A DNA stretch of 64,000 nt from an uncultured Robinsoniella sp. (GCA_900539655.1 UQCR01000005.1:1-64000); one strand, 5' to 3'; shown: positions 42,251-51,145, counted from the stretch's first letter. Numbers and translations: made by a program. The notes: generated from the letters alone by a model not told the origin.

Positions 42251-44293
42251 CTAGTACCAACGTCTGCAATGGCGGTGTCTGCAGCGCCGCTGGAATATTT
42301 CATTATAGAGCATTACTTCTACAAAATCACGCAGCCAGTTCTTTCCCGGCGGGTATCTTCTTCTGCTTTCCTTATTCATTGCAAAAAGATCATCTTTATC
42401 CTCTTCCTCTTCTACCGGTGCATCTTCCTTTACCTTGTCATAAATGGTGTTTACCGTTCTCATTAAATTAATTTTATCAGGCTGTTCATCAAACATAGGA
42501 CTTCCCGCATATTCCAGATCGTCACATGCTTCCTCTACAAAAAGCTGTATCTTCTTGGCAATATCCGGATACATGCCTTTGAGCCGTTCCATGTCATGTT
42601 CTGTTTCATGCTCTTCCTTTTCCATTTCGTCATTTCTGAATACCGGATTTATTACCCCGCGCATCCGGTCCGCAGAACTATTTGGGTAGTACATATATCC
42701 TGGCATATTCTGATTTTGCGACATTTCCATGTTTGGCATCATCTGGTTCTGCGGCATCCTCATATCCTGACGCATCTGGCTTTCCGGCATTTCCATATCC
42801 GGCATCATTTGATTTCCGGGCATTTCCATTCCGGGCATCATCTGGTTGCCGGGCATTTCCATATCCGGCATCATCCGATTGCCGGGCATTCCCATATCCG
42901 GCATCATCCGATTTCCGGGCATTCCCATTCCGGGCATCATTCGATTGCCGGGCATTTCCATATCAGGATTCATCCGATTTTCGGGCATTCCCATTCCGGG
43001 CATCATTCGATTGCCGGGCATTTCCATATCCGAATTCATTCGATTGCCGGGCATTCCCATTCCGGGCATCATCCGATTTTCGGGCATTCTCATTCCGGGC
43101 ATCATTTGATTTCCGGGCATTTCCATATCCGAATTCATTTGATTCTCGGGCATTTCCATATCTGATTCCATGTCAAAGCCGGGCCATGTTCGATTGTTCG
43201 GCATCATTGTACCATTATTCATTTGGTTTGTACCGTTCTCCATATCCGGACCCACCTGGATTCCAGGCATTTCGGAATTTCTATTTCTGCCGTTACCTGA
43301 GAAACTCATATTGGGCTGCATTTGTCTCCCTGGCCACAACTGATTATTCGGTGTGGCCGCTCCGGGCCATGGCTGATTCGAAGGCGTACCTGTTCCGGGC
43401 CATGTTGAACTGTTTGACGTTCCTGCTCCGGGCCATGCCGAACCGTTTGACGTTCCTGCTCCGGGCCATGCCGAACCGTTTGACGTTCCTGCTCCGGGCC
43501 ATGCCGAACCGTTTGACGTTCCTGCTCCGGGCCATGCCGAACCGTTTGACGTTCCTGCTCCGGGCCATGCCGAACCGTTTGACGTTCCTGCTCCGGGCCA
43601 TGCCGAATTGTTTGGCATTCCTGCTCCGGGCCGCATGAATTCATTTGGCATATTCATCTCCTGGGATGGCTGGCTTTGGGGCATCTCCATATCTCCATTC
43701 ATTTCCGCTTCCGGATTATCATACATTCCTGATTCATCCATCCACGGGTTTCCCCAGCTTTGAGGCATTTCCATATCGGATCTCATCCGGCTATCCGGCA
43801 TGTTCCTGTTTTGCCTGTTTGTATCCATATCCCATTCCATGTCGGAATCCATGCTTTCTGAATTATCAGCGTCACCTGGCCGTCCGGCACTTTCCATTTC
43901 CATACTTTCCGACGACCATGGCTGTTGTCTCTCCCATTCCGGTCTTTCATTCCATTCATCCTCACGCTGCCACGGCTGTGGACTGCTCCAGTTTTGTTCT
44001 TCCTGTTCGTTCCCATATGGCTGCCATGGCTGCGGCATGCCTATACCTGGTCCCGGCCTTAACGGATCTGGTCTTAATGGATCTGGTCTTAATGAATCTG
44101 GTCTATCCAAATCTGAACGATCCGGTGTATCCCCCATTGATGGCCAGACAGATGGTATCGGCTGTGATGGCAAAGGCGGCCAAAATGGTTTTTGAGGCTG
44201 TTCCCCGCCTTGTTTATGCATCATATCGTCACAATTCGGATAGCACGGACAATTTTCTATTTGGCTATGGGGATTATTTTTATGTTCCTCCAT
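42251..44293 (-). CDS. Met/Pro/Asn-rich protein built of 11-residue repeats
   Basis: A 680-residue, extremely biased protein. Residues 1-215 are Pro/Trp/Glu/Met-rich, with SLRPDPLRPDPLRPG steps. Residues about 215-324 are 10 units like TSNGSAWPGAG, five of them identical. Residues about 381-534 are 14 units like MPGNRMMPGMG. The unique C-terminal domain (about 550-680) is charged (YPDIAKKIQLFVEEACDDLEYAG) and ends in a Cys/His/Arg-rich tail. There is no signal peptide or membrane segment. I do not know a function. Biased composition, Cys-rich ends and proximity to sporulation-type genes would suit a spore coat or other structural protein. A weak sigma-K-like box (CATATATTA, 44322-44330) lies upstream. 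Confidence 0.75.
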   Translation of the reverse strand: MEEHKNNPHSQIENCPCYPNCDDMMHKQGGEQPQKPFWPPLPSQPIPSVWPSMGDTPDRSDLDRPDSLRPDPLRPDPLRPGPGIGMPQPWQPYGNEQEEQNWSSPQPWQREDEWNERPEWERQQPWSSESMEMESAGRPGDADNSESMDSDMEWDMDTNRQNRNMPDSRMRSDMEMPQSWGNPWMDESGMYDNPEAEMNGDMEMPQSQPSQEMNMPNEFMRPGAGMPNNSAWPGAGTSNGSAWPGAGTSNGSAWPGAGTSNGSAWPGAGTSNGSAWPGAGTSNGSAWPGAGTSNSSTWPGTGTPSNQPWPGAATPNNQLWPGRQMQPNMSFSGNGRNRNSEMPGIQVGPDMENGTNQMNNGTMMPNNRTWPGFDMESDMEMPENQMNSDMEMPGNQMMPGMRMPENRMMPGMGMPGNRMNSDMEMPGNRMMPGMGMPENRMNPDMEMPGNRMMPGMGMPGNRMMPDMGMPGNRMMPDMEMPGNQMMPGMEMPGNQMMPDMEMPESQMRQDMRMPQNQMMPNMEMSQNQNMPGYMYYPNSSADRMRGVINPVFRNDEMEKEEHETEHDMERLKGMYPDIAKKIQLFVEEACDDLEYAGSPMFDEQPDKINLMRTVNTIYDKVKEDAPVEEEEDKDDLFAMNKESRRRYPPGKNWLRDFVEVMLYNEIFQRRCRHRHCRRWY
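42692..43153 (-). repeat. 14 tandem 33-bp coding repeats (MPGNRMMPGMG type)
   Basis: Exactly 462 bases, 14 units of 33. Each encodes an 11-residue unit with consensus M-P-x-N-[RQ]-M-M-P-[GD]-M-[EG]. Units differ by a few bases, so this array is older or less homogenised than the Trp-type array. Confidence 0.9.
43322..43651 (-). repeat. 10 tandem 33-bp coding repeats (TSNGSAWPGAG type)
   Basis: Exactly 330 bases, 10 units of 33 bases. Five central units are identical in protein, and their DNA looks the same base for base, indicating recent expansion or gene-conversion homogenisation. Outer units are diverged. The 11-residue unit aligns with the Met-type unit: positions 8, 9 and 11 are P, G and G in both. 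Confidence 0.92.
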
Positions 44294-44395
44294 AATCTAC
44301 TCCTTTAATACGCATTTACTATAATATATGCTGCTGCTTAAAAAAGTGAAGCGTATCCCGGAAAATAACTCATTTGAATTTCAGTCCTGTTCCTT

Positions 44396-45133
44396 TTAGT
44401 AGTCCAGCCCAAGTACAGGAGTTGCCACATAGACATAAGTTTTATCTTCTTCTTCATTATACCTCATGGCTATATTTACATTGACTGCCTGGTCTTCCTG
44501 CATTACATAATCTGACACATATGTCGTATATGCATAAATAGTATAGAGCTGCATATCCCTGTGTTCTGTTACAATTTTGGCACCCATGTCCCCAAGGATA
44601 CCGTCTGCTACTTCATTTCTTTCGTCTAAATCCAGTTTTCCATCGTACGTGCCAATGACATTGGCAGAGCTTCTGCTGTCTTTTGTATAATCATCCAGAA
44701 TTTTCTCCAGTTTCTTTTTATGTGCCAGCGCACTTTCCATATCCTTATCCAGTGCAATACTGGCTATCATGTACTGTTTTGTCTCTTTGCCCTCTTCATT
44801 GGTGATAAACCGCAGTGTGGTAACGGCGTGTTTTGCCTTTTTTGTCAAAGAAATTTCCTGTCTTTTTTCTTCATATGTCCGGTCTGTCTCCAGTCCTTTT
44901 GTAATTCCAAGTTTCTTTGCTATTTCGCGAAGAAGTTCTTCACGTTCTTTAATTGGGAGATATTCATTGTCATATGTTCCGTAATATTCTACCATACTTG
45001 TCTTTTGCTCACTTCCAACAGTGTGGAAAACCTGAATAATTTTGTTTTCTTCCGCTGCTGCTTTTCCCTGTATGATCTGAAATCCTGCAACGCCCCATAA
45101 AAGGACGATAAAGGCAACCCATATTTTCTTCAT
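44396..45133 (-). CDS. ywmB: YwmB-like TATA-box-binding-fold protein
   Basis: A 245-residue secreted or membrane-anchored protein with an N-terminal hydrophobic signal (IWVAFIVLLWGVAGFQII). The body has two related alpha/beta halves, as in the YwmB family. In Bacillus subtilis ywmB also lies just downstream of the atp operon, which supports the name. The function is unknown; a sporulation or envelope role is often suggested from genomic context. The ATG at 45133 follows GGAGGGG. That ribosome binding site is inside the 3' arm of the atp-operon terminator hairpin, so read-through message would hide it. Confidence 0.75.
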   Translation of the reverse strand: MKKIWVAFIVLLWGVAGFQIIQGKAAAEENKIIQVFHTVGSEQKTSMVEYYGTYDNEYLPIKEREELLREIAKKLGITKGLETDRTYEEKRQEISLTKKAKHAVTTLRFITNEEGKETKQYMIASIALDKDMESALAHKKKLEKILDDYTKDSRSSANVIGTYDGKLDLDERNEVADGILGDMGAKIVTEHRDMQLYTIYAYTTYVSDYVMQEDQAVNVNIAMRYNEEEDKTYVYVATPVLGLDY

Positions 45134-45135
45134 GC

Positions 45136-45185
45136 AAAACCCCTCCAATTCGTAATATCTAAGTATCACCAATCGGAGGGGTTTT
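45136..45185 (-). terminator. atp operon terminator overlapping the ywmB ribosome binding site
   Basis: On the minus strand the arms AAAACCCCTCCGATT and AATTGGAGGGGTTTT pair over 15 positions with one mismatch (45171-45185 with 45136-45150), around a 20-base loop. They are followed by TTTTG and then the ywmB ATG three bases later. The 3' arm contains the GGAGGGG ribosome binding site of ywmB. Confidence 0.85.
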
Positions 45186-45199
45186 ATTCTATTTGCCAG

Positions 45200-45619
45200 T
45201 TATTTATGCCATTCTGTACCTGCCAGTTCAATTCGGATTAATGCTTTTCGCAAAGCCATCTCGGCACGCGTCACATTTACATCTGAAGTATGGGTCTGAA
45301 TTCTTCTTTCGGCACGCAGCTTGGCTTCATTTGCTCGATTTACATCTATTTCTTCCGGCCACTCTGCAATTTCTGCAAGAATTGTTATTTTTTCTTTTAA
45401 GATCTCAATAAAACCTGCGTGAACCGCAGCTTCTTTTTTGCCGGAAGCTTCTGTAATGGTTACAATTCCCGGAACCAGTATGGTCGTCAGCGGAATATGG
45501 TCCTTATAAACACCTATTTCACCTTCGGAAGTATTGAGTTCTACCATACTGGCCTTTCCCTGATAAAATACCCGGTCCGGAGAAATGATCTCCAATTCAA
45601 AAAATTTTTGATCCGCCAT
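45200..45619 (-). CDS. atpC: ATP synthase F1 epsilon subunit
   Basis: A 139-residue protein with the N-terminal beta-barrel (FFELEIISPDRVFYQGKASMVEL, EGEIGVYKDHIPLTTIL) and the C-terminal two-helix region (NRANEAKLRAERRIQ). The epsilon subunit couples rotor to stalk and inhibits ATP hydrolysis. The ATG at 45619 follows TAGGAGTG; the longer frame lacks a site. It is the last gene of the atp operon, 46 bases after atpD, and is followed by the terminator. Confidence 0.96.
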   Translation of the reverse strand: MADQKFFELEIISPDRVFYQGKASMVELNTSEGEIGVYKDHIPLTTILVPGIVTITEASGKKEAAVHAGFIEILKEKITILAEIAEWPEEIDVNRANEAKLRAERRIQTHTSDVNVTRAEMALRKALIRIELAGTEWHK

Positions 45620-45665
45620 AACACTCCTATCTGTCCCAGAAATGGACATTGATGAATGGTTCCTG

Positions 45666-47057
45666 TTATTTTACACGCTCCAGCACATCGTCTATAGTAC
45701 CTGCATTTAAGAAATAACTCTCCGGAATATCATCGTGTTTTCCGTCCAGGATTTCTTTGAATCCCCGGATCGTTTCACTGATTGGTACATATTTTCCATC
45801 CAGCCCCGTAAACTGTGTTGCAACGAAAAACGGCTGTGACAGGAATCGCTGTATCTTTCTGGCGCGGTTAACGATCAGCTTTTCATCTTCCGACAACTCA
45901 TCCATACCTAAAATTGCAATAATATCCTGTAACTCCTTATATCTCTGCAGAATTTCCTGAACACCTCTGGCTACCCCATAGTGCTCTTCTCCCACGATCT
46001 GGGGATCCAGTATACGGGATGAAGAATCCAGTGGATCCACTGCCGGATAAATACCCAGTTCCACAATGGAACGGGATAATACGGTGGTGGCATCCAAATG
46101 GGCAAATGTAGTAGCAGGCGCCGGGTCTGTCAAGTCATCCGCCGGAACATATACAGCCTGAACGGAAGTGATTGATCCATTTTTTGTAGAAGTTATACGC
46201 TCCTGCAGGGCACCCATCTCAGTCTGCAAAGTCGGCTGGTAACCAACTGCGGAAGGCATACGTCCTAAAAGTGCCGATACCTCCGAACCCGCCTGTGTGA
46301 AACGGAAAATATTATCGATAAAGAGCAGTACATCTTTACCGCCTTCATCACGAAAATACTCAGCCATGGTAAGGCCCGTAAGCCCAACCCTCATTCTGGC
46401 TCCCGGAGGCTCATTCATCTGTCCGAACACCATGGTGGTCTTATTGATAACGCCGGATTCCGTCATTTCATAATAGAGGTCATTTCCTTCACGTGTTCGT
46501 TCCCCTACTCCTGTAAAAACAGAATATCCGCCATGTTCTGTCGCAATATTACGGATCAGCTCCTGAATCAGTACGGTTTTGCCTACTCCGGCACCACCGA
46601 ATAATCCAATCTTTCCGCCCTTTTGATAGGGACAAAGCAGATCCACCACTTTAATACCGGTTTCCAGTACCTCTGTAGATGTGGACTGCTCTTCAAAAGA
46701 CGGCGCCTTCCTGTGTATCGGCAAATACGCTACATCCTTAGGCGCTTCTTTATTGTCTATTACATCTCCGGTTACATTAAAGATTCTTCCCAGTGTATGT
46801 TCTCCAACCGGAACCGTTATGGGCGCGCCTGTTGCAGCTGCGTCCATTCCCCGGACCAAACCGTCTGTTGATCCCATTGCAATACACCTGACCGTATCGT
46901 CACCCAGATGCTGTGCAACTTCTACCACCAGCATTTCACCGTCGTTTCTTTTAATGTGCACCGCCTCATAAATTTCCGGAAGATGTCCCTCCGGAAACTT
47001 AATGTCCAATACCGCACCTATGATTTGAGTGATTTTGCCTTTGTTTTTTTCTGACAT
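45666..47057 (-). CDS. atpD: ATP synthase F1 beta subunit
   Basis: A 463-residue catalytic subunit. The P-loop is GLFGGAGVGKTVLI, with catalytic GERTREGNDLYYEM and the DELSEDEKLIVNRARKIQ lever (DELSEED equivalent) near residue 385. It has the signature PAVDPLDSSS. It hydrolyses or makes ATP at the alpha/beta interface. The ATG at 47057 is 13 bases from AAAGGAG, a rather long gap. Two small hairpins lie in the 78-base gap between atpG and atpD. Confidence 0.97.
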   Translation of the reverse strand: MSEKNKGKITQIIGAVLDIKFPEGHLPEIYEAVHIKRNDGEMLVVEVAQHLGDDTVRCIAMGSTDGLVRGMDAAATGAPITVPVGEHTLGRIFNVTGDVIDNKEAPKDVAYLPIHRKAPSFEEQSTSTEVLETGIKVVDLLCPYQKGGKIGLFGGAGVGKTVLIQELIRNIATEHGGYSVFTGVGERTREGNDLYYEMTESGVINKTTMVFGQMNEPPGARMRVGLTGLTMAEYFRDEGGKDVLLFIDNIFRFTQAGSEVSALLGRMPSAVGYQPTLQTEMGALQERITSTKNGSITSVQAVYVPADDLTDPAPATTFAHLDATTVLSRSIVELGIYPAVDPLDSSSRILDPQIVGEEHYGVARGVQEILQRYKELQDIIAILGMDELSEDEKLIVNRARKIQRFLSQPFFVATQFTGLDGKYVPISETIRGFKEILDGKHDDIPESYFLNAGTIDDVLERVK

Positions 47058-47097
47058 TGTCTGGTTCTCACTCCTTTTTCTTTCCATATTTTAAACA

Positions 47098-47137
47098 CTG
47101 CATATTGCAGGCAAAAGCCTGTATTAGAACACGCTCT
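47098..47137. other. atpG-atpD intercistronic hairpins and a repeat-end match
   Basis: CTGCATATTGCAG (47098-47110) and CAGGCAAAAGCCTG (47110-47123) can form two small hairpins. The 12-mer AACACGCTCTAG (47127-47138) is identical to the terminus of palindromic element copy B and includes the atpG stop codon. It may be the remnant of an element insertion or chance. Confidence 0.5.
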
Positions 47138-47993
47138 AGCTGATCGCCTCTGCACCGGCTATAATTTCTGTTAATTCCTGTGTGATAGATCCCTGCCTTG
47201 CACGGTTATACTGAAGTGCCAGTTTATCTATCATTTCATCTGCGTTACTTGTTGCCGCATCCATTGCCTGCATTCTGGCTCCGTTCTCACTTGCCAGGGC
47301 TTCTGTAAAGGATCCGTACAGGATACTCGTTACATACTTTGGAATAATTATATTTAATGCCTCATCCTCATCAGGTTCGTAATTCATCAGCGACATTTTG
47401 TCCTCCCTCGATAACTCGCCTTCCGCAAATTCCACCGGAAGGAGCTTCATCAATTTCGGCTCATGAACTACCGTATTTTTAAATGAGGTATAGGCAACGT
47501 AGATTTCACCAATATCATCCCGGGCAAAAGCATCCAGCACTTCTTTGCTGATCTCCTGTGCATCCTGGAACATGGGTGCATTGATTACTTCGCTGTAATC
47601 ACCCCGGATATGATATCCTTTTTTCTCAAGGGATTCCCTTCCTTTGCGTCCTATGGCATAGATCTCCAGATCTTCCTTTTTCCAATCTCCTGCTGTTATC
47701 AGCTTTGTAACATTGGAATTATACCCGCCTGCAAGCCCTCTGTTGGAAGTGATGACGATCACCGCTTTCTTCGGAGACTTTCCGGGTTTCAGATAGGGAT
47801 GATCCATTTTGCCTGACCTGGCAAGCATGGATGTTACCACAGCATACATCCGCTCAAAATACGGCTTGGACTGTTCTGCATGGGTCCTTGCCTTCTGCAG
47901 CTTTACGGTGGATACCAGCTTCATAGCCTTTGTAATCTGCTGAATGCTGGTTATGCCCGCCCGTCGCCGCCTGATATCTCTCATCGAAGCCAT
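47136..47993 (-). CDS. atpG: ATP synthase F1 gamma subunit
   Basis: A 285-residue rotor shaft subunit. The N-terminal helix RDIRRRRAGITSIQQITKAMKLVSTVK and the C-terminal helix with the family signature ITQELTEIIAGAEAIS form the coiled coil inside the alpha3beta3 ring. VITSNRGLAGGYNSN is the conserved middle motif. An AAGGGTGAT site precedes the ATG. The stop codon coincides with the end-sequence match to the palindromic repeats. Confidence 0.96.
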   Translation of the reverse strand: MASMRDIRRRRAGITSIQQITKAMKLVSTVKLQKARTHAEQSKPYFERMYAVVTSMLARSGKMDHPYLKPGKSPKKAVIVITSNRGLAGGYNSNVTKLITAGDWKKEDLEIYAIGRKGRESLEKKGYHIRGDYSEVINAPMFQDAQEISKEVLDAFARDDIGEIYVAYTSFKNTVVHEPKLMKLLPVEFAEGELSREDKMSLMNYEPDEDEALNIIIPKYVTSILYGSFTEALASENGARMQAMDAATSNADEMIDKLALQYNRARQGSITQELTEIIAGAEAIS

Positions 47994-48022
47994 TGTATCA
48001 CCCTTTCTAAAAGATTTTCACC

Positions 48023-49537
48023 CTATCTGGATTCTTTAAACTCTGCTTTGCATTCTTCGATTGCTTTTATAAGAGCTTCCGCAGTTTCATCGGATATCTG
48101 CTTTGTCGTCCGAATTTCTTCGGGAATCTCGGGGTATTTTATATCAATATACTCAAACAGCGCTTTTTCGAATTCCAGTATCTCTTCCACATTAATATCC
48201 AGCAGATACTTGCGGGTAGCCGCAAAAATAATCATAACCTGATATTCTACCGGCATGGGTTTATACTGTGGCTGCTTTAACACTTCTTTAATCCGCTCGC
48301 CCTGTGCAAGCTTCTCTCTGGTATCATTGTCCAGTTCGGATCCAAACTGGGAGAATGCTGCCAGTTCTCTATATTGCGCAAGTTCCACACGGATTGGAGA
48401 TGCAATTTTTTTCATCGCCTTTATCTGTGCCGCACCGCCGACACGTGATACGGATAGTCCGGCATTGATCGCCGGTCGGAATCCTGCATTAAACATTTCC
48501 GTTTCCAGATAAATCTGTCCGTCAGTAATAGAGATAACATTTGTGGGAATATAAGCAGATACATCACCTGCCTGGGTCTCAATAATTGGCAGTGCGGTTA
48601 AGGAACCGCCGCCCAGTTCATCTGACAGTCTGGCTGCCCTCTCCAGAAGCCTGGAATGAAGATAGAAGACATCACCCGGATAAGCTTCACGGCCTGGCGG
48701 CCTTCTAAGAAGCAATGACAGGGTACGGTAAGCCGCTGCATGTTTAGATAAATCATCGTAAACCACCAGCACATCCTGGCCTTTTTCCATCCATTCCTCT
48801 CCGATTGCGCATCCGGCATAAGGTGCAATATACTGAAGCGGAGCAAGTTCACTTGCCGTGGATGCTACAATTGTCGTATAATCCATCGCACCGAACTCTT
48901 CCAGCTTCTTCACAATTCCGGCAATTGTAGATGCTTTCTGTCCGATTGCAACATAGATGCATTTTACACCCTGCCCCTTTTGATTGATAATTGTATCCAG
49001 AGCGATTGCCGTCTTTCCGGTCTGCCTGTCGCCAATGATTAACTCTCTTTGTCCCCGTCCAATGGGAACCATGGAGTCAATTGCTTTAATTCCTGTCTGA
49101 AGCGGTGTATCAACCGACTTTCTGGCTATTACACCAAATGCAACACGTTCGATTTTGCGGTAATTATCTGCCCGAATAGGACCTCTCCCATCAATGGGCA
49201 TACCCAGGGAGTTTACAACTCGTCCCAGCATACCATCTCCAACCGGTACCTCTACAACTCTTCCGGTTGTCTTAACGGTATCGCCTTCACTGATACTGGT
49301 GGTATCTCCCAGCAAAACAGCACCTACGTTATCTTCTTCCAGGTTCAGAACCATACCGTGGACATCTCCTGTAAATTCCAGAAGCTCTCCTTGCATGGCA
49401 TTTTCCAGACCATGAATACGGGCAATCCCATCGGCCACCTGGATTACCGTACCCACATCAGACACGGTCATCTCGGAGGAATATCTTTTTATCTGTTCTT
49501 TAATAACGGAACTAATTTCCTCTGGTCTTAAATTCAT
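48023..49537 (-). CDS. atpA: ATP synthase F1 alpha subunit
   Basis: A 504-residue non-catalytic nucleotide-binding subunit. It has the P-loop GDRQTGKTAIALD, the arginine-finger region SRVGGAAQIKAMKK and the N-terminal RPEEISSVIKEQIKRY that contacts the delta subunit. The full length is standard. A 140-base gap separates it from atpH, with no gene or clear regulatory element apart from an AAGTGTGAAAGAAAATCG/CGCTTTCGC-like weak fold. Confidence 0.97.
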   Translation of the reverse strand: MNLRPEEISSVIKEQIKRYSSEMTVSDVGTVIQVADGIARIHGLENAMQGELLEFTGDVHGMVLNLEEDNVGAVLLGDTTSISEGDTVKTTGRVVEVPVGDGMLGRVVNSLGMPIDGRGPIRADNYRKIERVAFGVIARKSVDTPLQTGIKAIDSMVPIGRGQRELIIGDRQTGKTAIALDTIINQKGQGVKCIYVAIGQKASTIAGIVKKLEEFGAMDYTTIVASTASELAPLQYIAPYAGCAIGEEWMEKGQDVLVVYDDLSKHAAAYRTLSLLLRRPPGREAYPGDVFYLHSRLLERAARLSDELGGGSLTALPIIETQAGDVSAYIPTNVISITDGQIYLETEMFNAGFRPAINAGLSVSRVGGAAQIKAMKKIASPIRVELAQYRELAAFSQFGSELDNDTREKLAQGERIKEVLKQPQYKPMPVEYQVMIIFAATRKYLLDINVEEILEFEKALFEYIDIKYPEIPEEIRTTKQISDETAEALIKAIEECKAEFKESR

Positions 49538-49677
49538 GAGGCTTTGCCACCTTCTTTCCTGCTATTTATATAAATCCATATTTCTTGAAATCTCATCGCT
49601 ATACCCCTGCAATACTGCCACCAATAATTAGTGCGAAAGCGATTTTCTTTCACACTTGTTCCTGAACATCTATTATA

Positions 49678-50229
49678 TCAGGCTTCCAGGGAAATCCTGG
49701 TAAGTTTTCCGGTGAGATCCACAAGATGACTTTTAATGCTGCTGTCCACAACCCTGTCCCCGATCCGGATAATCAACCCGCCGATCAGGCTTTCATCTAC
49801 CTGAAATACCATTTCCATTTTCACATAGTCCGTAGTTTCTAACAGTTTTGCCTCGATTTTCTTTTTCCAGTCATCTTTTAAAGGAACCGCGGATGTTACC
49901 TGGGCAGTTCCGATTTTCTTATATTCCTTAACCTTCGTAATAAAATAATCAAATATCCGGGGAAGCTCTTTATAACGCCCCTTCGTAACAACAATGACCA
50001 GCAATCCCAGACAATCATCCGAGATTCTGCCTTTAAAAACAGACTCCATTGATTTGATTTTTTGATCATTGTCAATCTTAGGATGAAGCATCAACTGTTC
50101 AAATTCTGGATTTTGAAGGAGTATCTGCTGCACAGCCAGTACCTCTTCCTCCAATTCTCCCAGTCTATCTTTTTCCAGTCCAACTTCAAACAGGGCGTCG
50201 CCGTAAACTTTCGAAACTAACTTTGCCAT
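49678..50229 (-). CDS. atpH: ATP synthase F1 delta subunit
   Basis: A 183-residue protein with the OSCP/delta pattern: AKLVSKVYGDALFEVG at the N-terminus and the C-terminal signature DESLIGGLIIRIGDRVVDSSIKSHL. It ties the peripheral stalk (b subunit) to the top of alpha3beta3. Its start overlaps the end of atpF by 13 bases, indicating coupled translation. Confidence 0.95.
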   Translation of the reverse strand: MAKLVSKVYGDALFEVGLEKDRLGELEEEVLAVQQILLQNPEFEQLMLHPKIDNDQKIKSMESVFKGRISDDCLGLLVIVVTKGRYKELPRIFDYFITKVKEYKKIGTAQVTSAVPLKDDWKKKIEAKLLETTDYVKMEMVFQVDESLIGGLIIRIGDRVVDSSIKSHLVDLTGKLTRISLEA

Positions 50230-50732
50230 GTCTGATCACCTATTTCCTTTAAAGTATCCTCGATCAATGAATCCTGGGCTTCCATATCAATAGAAGCCTT
50301 CACAACTTTACCAGCCATAAGCGAAGCAATGGATATTATTTCTTTCTTCATATCATCTGCCGCTTTCTTTCTCTCCAGTTCCACCTGGGCACCGGCTCTG
50401 GCAATAATTCGTCCAGCTTCTTCCTTCGCCTCTTCTATGATCCTGGCTTCATTTTTCAGTGCTTTTTGTCTGGCAGCACTCAGGATTTCTTCTGCTTCTT
50501 TGTTGATGTCTTTAAGCCTTCTGTCGTACTCCTCCATAAGCTTTTTCGCATCTTCTTTATCCCGTGCGGCCGTATCGATATCTGTCCTGATCCTTTCCTG
50601 ACGTTTTTGCAGCATTTTTCTCGCCGGATTAAACAGCAGATATGACAGGAACGTGAACATTACAAACATCGAGATCATAAGCAGCACCGCATCATGAATC
50701 AACTGCGGGTCCAGATTAAATAATCGTTCCAA
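50217..50732 (-). CDS. atpF: ATP synthase F0 b subunit
   Basis: A 171-residue peripheral stalk subunit. One N-terminal membrane helix (about residues 10-33, HDAVLLMISMFVMFTFLSYLLF) is followed by a long charged helix with the usual FNPARKMLQKRQERI start. The start codon is a rare TTG, 7 bases after AAGGAGG. The TTG may keep b-subunit levels low relative to the abundant c subunit. Confidence 0.94.
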   Translation of the reverse strand: MERLFNLDPQLIHDAVLLMISMFVMFTFLSYLLFNPARKMLQKRQERIRTDIDTAARDKEDAKKLMEEYDRRLKDINKEAEEILSAARQKALKNEARIIEEAKEEAGRIIARAGAQVELERKKAADDMKKEIISIASLMAGKVVKASIDMEAQDSLIEDTLKEIGDQTWQS

Positions 50733-50771
50733 GGTTTCGCCTCCTTTCGCTTATTATTCAGACCTTTTCTC

Positions 50772-51038
50772 TTAAAGCTTTCCAAGAAGCGGATTTGCAA
50801 AGAGTAAAATAAATGCAATCGCCAAACCATAAAGACCGGTTGTCTCTGCAACTGCCTGTCCTAAAAGCATGGTAGATGTGATATCAGATTTTGCTCCCGG
50901 GTTTCTACCTACTGCACTTGCACCGTAACCTGCTGCAATACCCTGTCCAATACCGGGTCCTACACCGGCGATCATTGCCAAACCGGCACCAATTGCGGAA
51001 CACGCTAAAATTAAACCTTCATTTGTTATATTGCTCAT
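50772..51038 (-). CDS. atpE: ATP synthase F0 c subunit, with sodium-type ligands
   Basis: An 88-residue hairpin of two helices. The ion-binding Glu65 lies in AVAETTGLYGL, and Gln32 is in GPGIGQG. Together with Val63, Thr66, Thr67 and Tyr70 it reproduces, at the same numbering, the sodium-coordinating set known from the Ilyobacter tartaricus c ring (Gln32, Val63, Glu65, Ser66, Thr67, Tyr70), with Ser66 changed to Thr. This predicts a sodium-driven enzyme. The gene has a strong AGGAGGAT site, as expected for the most abundant subunit. Confidence 0.96.
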   Translation of the reverse strand: MSNITNEGLILACSAIGAGLAMIAGVGPGIGQGIAAGYGASAVGRNPGAKSDITSTMLLGQAVAETTGLYGLAIAFILLFANPLLGKL

Positions 51039-51145
51039 TCTGAAATCCTCCTGATCCTATATTATAATATTTATTATTGCCTGATTACTTCAAAAACTTT
51101 TTCATAATTCTTGTTATGTCACAATTTTTGCAACATTGCCCCGCG

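Noticed and set aside
42596..43651. Long open frames on the plus strand and in a second minus frame across the 33-bp repeats
   Set aside because: Because 33 is divisible by three, the absence of stops in one repeat unit opens all frames along the array. The frames have no ribosome binding sites, and only the 42251-44293 frame has a unique conserved-looking C-terminal domain.
43322..43651. CRISPR-like array of 33-base repeats
   Set aside because: Units are directly adjacent without unique spacers, run in frame within a gene, and no cas genes are near.
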